DNA from: an uncultured Rothia sp.
GTDB lineage: Bacteria; Actinomycetota; Actinomycetes; Actinomycetales; Micrococcaceae
DNA length: 64,000 nt
Assembly (NCBI GenBank): GCA_946222285.1
Contig: CAMIIP010000006.1
Span: forward strand, 58,252 to 122,251
Direction of reading: 5' to 3'
The notes under the pieces were generated by a model, which was given only the letters and a program-made list of their open reading frames with translations, did not search any database and was not told the origin of the DNA. Made by a program: the position numbers and the translations under genes. Shown piece after piece: positions 60,559 through 64,000 of the stretch. Each line of letters opens with the position of its first letter. Position 1 is the first letter of the stretch.

Positions 60559-61818
60559 ATGAGTGTCTTCAAAAAGTATGGAATTCTCCCCTGGGTAATT
60601 CTTGCCATCGTCCTGGGTTTAGTCTGCGGGCAGTTCTTTCCCACCGGACTCTCCCGTGTTTTTTACACCTATAACGATATTTTTTCCCAGTTCCTCTCTT
60701 TTGCAGTTCCGCTGATTATTATCGGTCTAGTTATTCCCGCTATCGGTGACCTTGGTCGCGGTGCAGGCAAATGGCTTGGGCTGACGGCGGTGCTCGCCTA
60801 CACCTCTACTATTTTCTCCGGCATCCTGACCTTTCTGGTGTGTAGCTGGCTCTTTCCCCATATGCTCACCCCCGGTACTTTCTCTGATGTGCAAGCAACG
60901 GAAGATTCTCTTGCTGCATCGTCGGGCTATTTCACTATTGAGATCGCAGCGCCTTTTGACGTGATGACGGCGCTGGTACTGTCTTTCGTGATCGGCATCG
61001 GGCTTTCGATTATGCCTAGAGGCGTTTTGCGCCGAGGATTCCTTGAATTCCGCGAAATTATTAATGCCCTGATTGCGCGTATTATTATTCCGCTTCTGCC
61101 TCTACATATCTTTGGTATTTTTCTCAATCTTACCGAATCGGGGGAGGCCGCTAAGGTTATTACTACCTTGCTTTCGGTAGTGGTTCTTGTGCTGCTTCTT
61201 GAAGTAGTTATTCTGAGTACTCAGTTTGGTATTGCTGGCGCGGTCTCGAAGAAGAACCCCGCTAAGGCGCTGTGGAATATGAAGGATGCTTATCTGACAG
61301 CCCTCGGTACTTCGTCCTCTGCCGCTACTATCCCGGTAACCCTGCGCCAGACGCTCAAGAACGGCGTGCGTCACCCCATTGCTAACTTTGTGATTCCCCT
61401 CTGCGCAACTATTCACCTAGCGGGTTCAACCTCGAAGATTACGGCTTTTGCGCTGGCGATTGCCTTTACGCAGAATATTGATCTGAGTACGGGACAGTGG
61501 ATTGGCTTCATCTTTATGCTCGGCGTGGTGATGGTGGCAGCTCCCGGTGTTCCCGGCGGTGCGATTATGGCAGCGGTGGGTATCTTGCAAACCATGTTGG
61601 GTTTCAGTGAGCAACAGGTTGCTCTAATGATCGCAACCTACATTGCTCTTGACTCCTTTGGTACCGCAACCAACGTAACGGGCGATGGCGCAATTGCTAT
61701 GGTGATGAACCGTCTTCTGGGTAAAAAGCTTGATGAGCAGAGTAGCCCCAAGGCTCCTAGTGAAGATTACGTACCTTTTGATCCTGATGCTTATATCGAG
61801 AAAGTCAAAGAAGTATAA
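60559..61818 (+). CDS. Dicarboxylate/amino acid:cation symporter (DAACS/SstT-like)
   Basis: 419 residues, eight or more helices with the hairpin motifs of the glutamate-transporter fold: LGTSSSAATIPVTLRQ (HP1, Ser-rich) near residue 252, FVIPLCATIHLAGSTSKITAFAL (TM7), MVAAPGVPGGAIMAAVGILQ (HP2) and ATYIALDSFGTATNVTGDGAIAMVMNRLLG (TM8). It is nearest to the Na+-coupled Ser/Thr (SstT) or dicarboxylate members; the substrate cannot be fixed. The position after sucCD suggests but does not prove dicarboxylates. Confidence 0.88.
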   Translation: MSVFKKYGILPWVILAIVLGLVCGQFFPTGLSRVFYTYNDIFSQFLSFAVPLIIIGLVIPAIGDLGRGAGKWLGLTAVLAYTSTIFSGILTFLVCSWLFPHMLTPGTFSDVQATEDSLAASSGYFTIEIAAPFDVMTALVLSFVIGIGLSIMPRGVLRRGFLEFREIINALIARIIIPLLPLHIFGIFLNLTESGEAAKVITTLLSVVVLVLLLEVVILSTQFGIAGAVSKKNPAKALWNMKDAYLTALGTSSSAATIPVTLRQTLKNGVRHPIANFVIPLCATIHLAGSTSKITAFALAIAFTQNIDLSTGQWIGFIFMLGVVMVAAPGVPGGAIMAAVGILQTMLGFSEQQVALMIATYIALDSFGTATNVTGDGAIAMVMNRLLGKKLDEQSSPKAPSEDYVPFDPDAYIEKVKEV

Positions 61819-61834
61819 AACTCTTGAATAAGAG

Positions 61835-61876
61835 AAAGGGTGAAGAGTCTAGTCCCAGATTCTTCACCCTTTTGCA
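61835..61876. terminator. Bidirectional terminator after the DAACS gene
   Basis: AAAGGGTGAAGA (61835-61846) pairs with TCTTCACCCTTT (61861-61872), followed by TGCATTT on plus; A-rich on the other side. It serves the convergent gene at 61902 as well. Confidence 0.85.
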
Positions 61877-61901
61877 TTTATATGTTTATTTTAAAATTGT
61901 G

Positions 61902-62537
61902 TTAGGCTGCAATGACCTTTGTAGCGATCCAGCTTGATGTGAAGTCTTCGGAGTATCCGTTAGCGGTGGAGAAGGCCTCGGAGAACTGTACATAGTAGGT
62001 AGAGAACTTTGGCGCGCAGGCGCTACGGTTAAAGTTTACGGTGGTTTTCAAGATGCTGTTGGGCCATGCGGGTGAGGTTGCGCCTTCGGGAAGGCTGGTG
62101 CTGGTTTTGGTGCCGTTGTAGGTTAAGGTGAAAACGTCTGACGCTACGCCGTTGATGGTTTGGCGCACAGGAGCGGAGACGGTGTAGGCACCGCTGGTTA
62201 CGGTGAAGGAAGTGATAACTCCTGCCGGGAAAGCTGCTTTGAGAGTGAATCGCGAGAGGGTTACGGTGGTTTGTGCAGTGGTTCCGGCGTTTGCTCTTAC
62301 TGCAAAGCCGATAGCGTTTCCGTAGGCGGAGATGTTGGAGTCGAAAGTAATTGCATCGTAATAGACGGATGAGCTACCGCAGTCGATACTATTGGTGAAT
62401 TTACTGGTCGACTGCCAGGAGGTAGAGAGATGGTAGGTAGATTTTGAGGCAGCATAAGCAGGGACGGTAGCTGATGCGATAACGACGGGCGCAGCCCAAG
62501 CGGCACCCTTAATGATAGAGCGTCGGTTGATACTCAT
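61902..62537 (-). CDS. Secreted protein of a small paralogue family, Tat-like signal
   Basis: 211 residues. N-terminus MSINRRSIIKGAAWAAPVVI is Tat-like (N-R-R-S-I-I-K), with a cleavage site after AYAAS near residue 31. The mature part is beta-rich, Ser/Thr rich, with two Cys, and ends YVQFSEAFSTANGYSEDFTS followed by SWIATKVIAA. Two further copies lie beyond it at 63020-63331 and 63422-63955 but are broken. No known family recognised. Confidence 0.7.
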   Translation of the reverse strand: MSINRRSIIKGAAWAAPVVIASATVPAYAASKSTYHLSTSWQSTSKFTNSIDCGSSSVYYDAITFDSNISAYGNAIGFAVRANAGTTAQTTVTLSRFTLKAAFPAGVITSFTVTSGAYTVSAPVRQTINGVASDVFTLTYNGTKTSTSLPEGATSPAWPNSILKTTVNFNRSACAPKFSTYYVQFSEAFSTANGYSEDFTSSWIATKVIAA

Positions 62538-62972
62538 GATTGTTTCCCCTAAATGAAGTTATAATTCCGCGGGCGAGGCGGAGCGAGTGCATGTAGCAGA
62601 ATCAAAGGCGATGAACTAAGGATTCCCTGTCCTTATAGGTGTTCGTGAAGATTCTGCTTTCTGGTACTGCAATACTGTATCAACAAAAATGGGGTAAAAA
62701 AGATAATTTTTTTTCAAGAAAATAAATGGTATGCCTTAGTGGATCGCAATCATGATGAGTAATTTTACAGCTTTATAAATATGTGTTTGTTTTTGAATGA
62801 AAAATTTATTTTTTGGTCTGGTTCTTCGTGTCGCCTTCTCTGGGGTGGAGGCTGTTTGTCGGGCTTAGATGAGGAAGCGGATTTTAGAGTAAGAGCAGAA
62901 AAGTGTTGAATAGATCATAAGAAATATTTACTAGTGAGTAATGGTATGTGGAGAAGATTTTAGATAAAGAAG
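62538..62972. other. A/T-rich gap between secreted-protein copies
   Basis: About 430 bp with no supported gene, with long T and A runs around 62700-62810. It should hold the promoter of the minus-strand gene at 61902-62537. Confidence 0.4.
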
Positions 62973-63004
62973 AAGCGGTGCTACTCGAATGAGTAGCACC
63001 GCTT
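62973..63004 (-). terminator. Terminator after the second secreted-protein copy
   Basis: AAGCGGTGCTACTC (62973-62986) and GAGTAGCACCGCTT (62991-63004) make a perfect 14-bp stem with loop GAAT; on the minus strand it is followed by CTTCTTTAT. Confidence 0.85.
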
Positions 63005-63019
63005 GAAGATTCTTACAGC

Positions 63020-63331
63020 TTAGGAAATAGGTGAGTCAATCCAAGGTGAAGTATAGGTTTCTGAATAGCCGTTTGCAGTGGCGAAAGATTCAGAGAACTT
63101 AATGTAGTAGCTAGTCATGATGGGATAGCAAGCGTTGGGGGCGAAAGTGGCATTGATGCCGGTGCGAGTGCCTCCCTATGTGATTTTCCTAGAGGATTCC
63201 CACGAGGAAACCAACTCGTATTCTGGTTTAGAAGATGCTGCGTAAGCGGGAATTGCTGATGTTACAACAATAGCCAGCGCTACCCAAGCTGCGCCTTTGG
63301 TAAGTGTGTGACGAGAGGTTGAGATGGTCAT
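63020..63331 (-). pseudogene. Second copy of the secreted-protein family, internally deleted
   Basis: ATG 63331 starts MTISTSRHTLTKGAAWVALA with a signal peptide ending AYAASS, like the intact paralogue. After ELVSSWESSRKIT comes TAG (63176-63178). The same frame then resumes with the family C-terminus INATFAPNACYPIMTSYYIK and FSESFATANGYSETYTS, ending at 63020. About 108 residues of the middle domain are missing. Confidence 0.75.
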
Positions 63332-63421
63332 CTTATTTTCTAGTGGGGGTAACTATCAATTATAAGTTCTCTGCAAAATACCTTAAATAGGGTAAATGTA
63401 TTTTGCAGAGAGCAAAGAAAG

Positions 63422-63955
63422 TTAGCCGTTGATAGTGGCATTTTGAACGTTGGTGTAGCTGCTCCAGGATGCCTGTCCGTTAGCTAGGCTACCGTTATCG
63501 AAGGAATAACCTGCATAAATGGTGGCAGAAGAGCAGCAGTAAGAACCACTGGATGCTAACAGTGTGAAGGTTGATCCGGGCCAGCTTGCGGTGGAGTTCT
63601 CACCAACAACAGGATTAGTGAGGGATCCATTGAATCGAAGTGTATAAACATCCATATTTGATGTATCTACTGCTCCGGTTTTGGTGGCGATGGTCGCGGG
63701 CGAAGTAGGACCAGAGAGAGTCCAGCTGGAGCTATTGACGGTGAGTCCTTGTGCCATGCCTTTAGGAATAGCAAGAGTGAAGGTGAGGTTGCTCAGAGTT
63801 GCGGTTGTATTACCGGCTGAGTCATTGCCAATCATGCCTATCGAGAAACCTGCTGCTTCGATACCCACTGGAGTCGCAGTGGTGTAATGGAAGCTTTGAA
63901 TAGTGCAATCCGAACGGGTGTAATCGCCCGAAATGCTTTTACTAATGAGGCTTAT
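63422..63955 (-). pseudogene. Third copy of the secreted-protein family, lacking its 5' end
   Basis: Open frame of about 177 codons bounded upstream by TGA (63956-63958). SDCTIQSFHY, GIEAAGFSIGMIGNDSAGN, TTATLSNLTFTLAIPKGMAQ and DVYTLRFNGS align with the middle domain of the intact paralogue. No signal peptide or start codon precedes it except a GTG at 63868 inside the domain. A run of eight G lies at 63962-63969, just upstream of the break. Confidence 0.65.
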
Positions 63956-64000
63956 TCATAAGGGGGGGGTAAAACCAGCCCCATCACCAACTAGACAACG

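Overview
The window reads as the chromosome of a Micrococcaceae-type actinobacterium, most likely a Rothia relative. The case rests on moderate GC (around 50 percent by eye), many short or leaderless starts, a WXG100 protein, DtxR/IdeR, PcrA, DUF3027, DUF3263, MetNIQ, a GroEL without adjacent GroES, and a c-di-AMP-type riboswitch ahead of an NlpC/P60 hydrolase. The genus is inference; the phylum-level call is firm. No prophage, insertion sequence, CRISPR array or rRNA was seen.

Layout. 1-2.6 kb: a WXG-like helical protein and an alpha/beta-hydrolase gene split by a 60-bp in-frame duplication. 2.6-3.7 kb: frameshifted glutathionyl-hydroquinone-reductase-like gene. 3.9-9.0 kb: aminotransferase and a 2-oxoacid dehydrogenase E1alpha-E1beta-E2 operon, followed by a 6C-like small RNA. 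9.4-12.6 kb: LuxR-type response regulator, sensor kinase and a pseudokinase-like partner. 12.8-14.6 kb: membrane protein, acetyltransferase, small membrane protein. 14.7-16.4 kb: acyl-CoA ligase. 16.7-19.4 kb: methionine ABC importer, then a field of hairpin repeats. 19.8-23.1 kb: HAD and two tandem histidine phosphatases, VanZ-like protein. 23.2-29.2 kb: the complete fructose PTS set (regulator, FruK, FruA, EI, HPr). 29.4-34.4 kb: FemAB-type transferase and two tandem ThrE-like exporters. 34.4-38.0 kb: UDG, DUF3263, LytR_C protein, GroEL with a CIRCE-like site. 38.2-43.4 kb: RlmC, GNAT, TetR, broken DinB, isochorismate synthase, RNase HI fusion. 43.5-46.5 kb: WXG100 protein and an OmpR-type two-component system. 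46.6-52.2 kb: DUF3027, MFS remnant, SerC, DtxR/IdeR, riboswitch-controlled NlpC/P60, frameshifted DUF4031-HD gene. 52.4-56.8 kb: tRNA-Arg, PcrA, SoxG-like protein. 57-61.8 kb: CAP-domain secreted protein, SucCD, DAACS transporter. 61.9-64 kb: a tandem family of secreted proteins, one intact and two broken.

Themes. Central carbon and energy metabolism (fructose uptake, 2-oxoacid dehydrogenase, SucCD, dicarboxylate transport) is interleaved with cell-envelope genes (FemAB, NlpC/P60, CAP, WXG100, LytR_C). Seven loci look broken: a 60-bp duplication, two shifts at G/C runs, one amber codon, an internally deleted MFS gene and two decayed secreted-protein paralogues. RNA-level signals include the 6C-like RNA, the c-di-AMP-type riboswitch, structured leaders of groEL and sucCD, and a family of palindromes with a constant core and variable stems that begin directly at the stop codons of metI and groEL.
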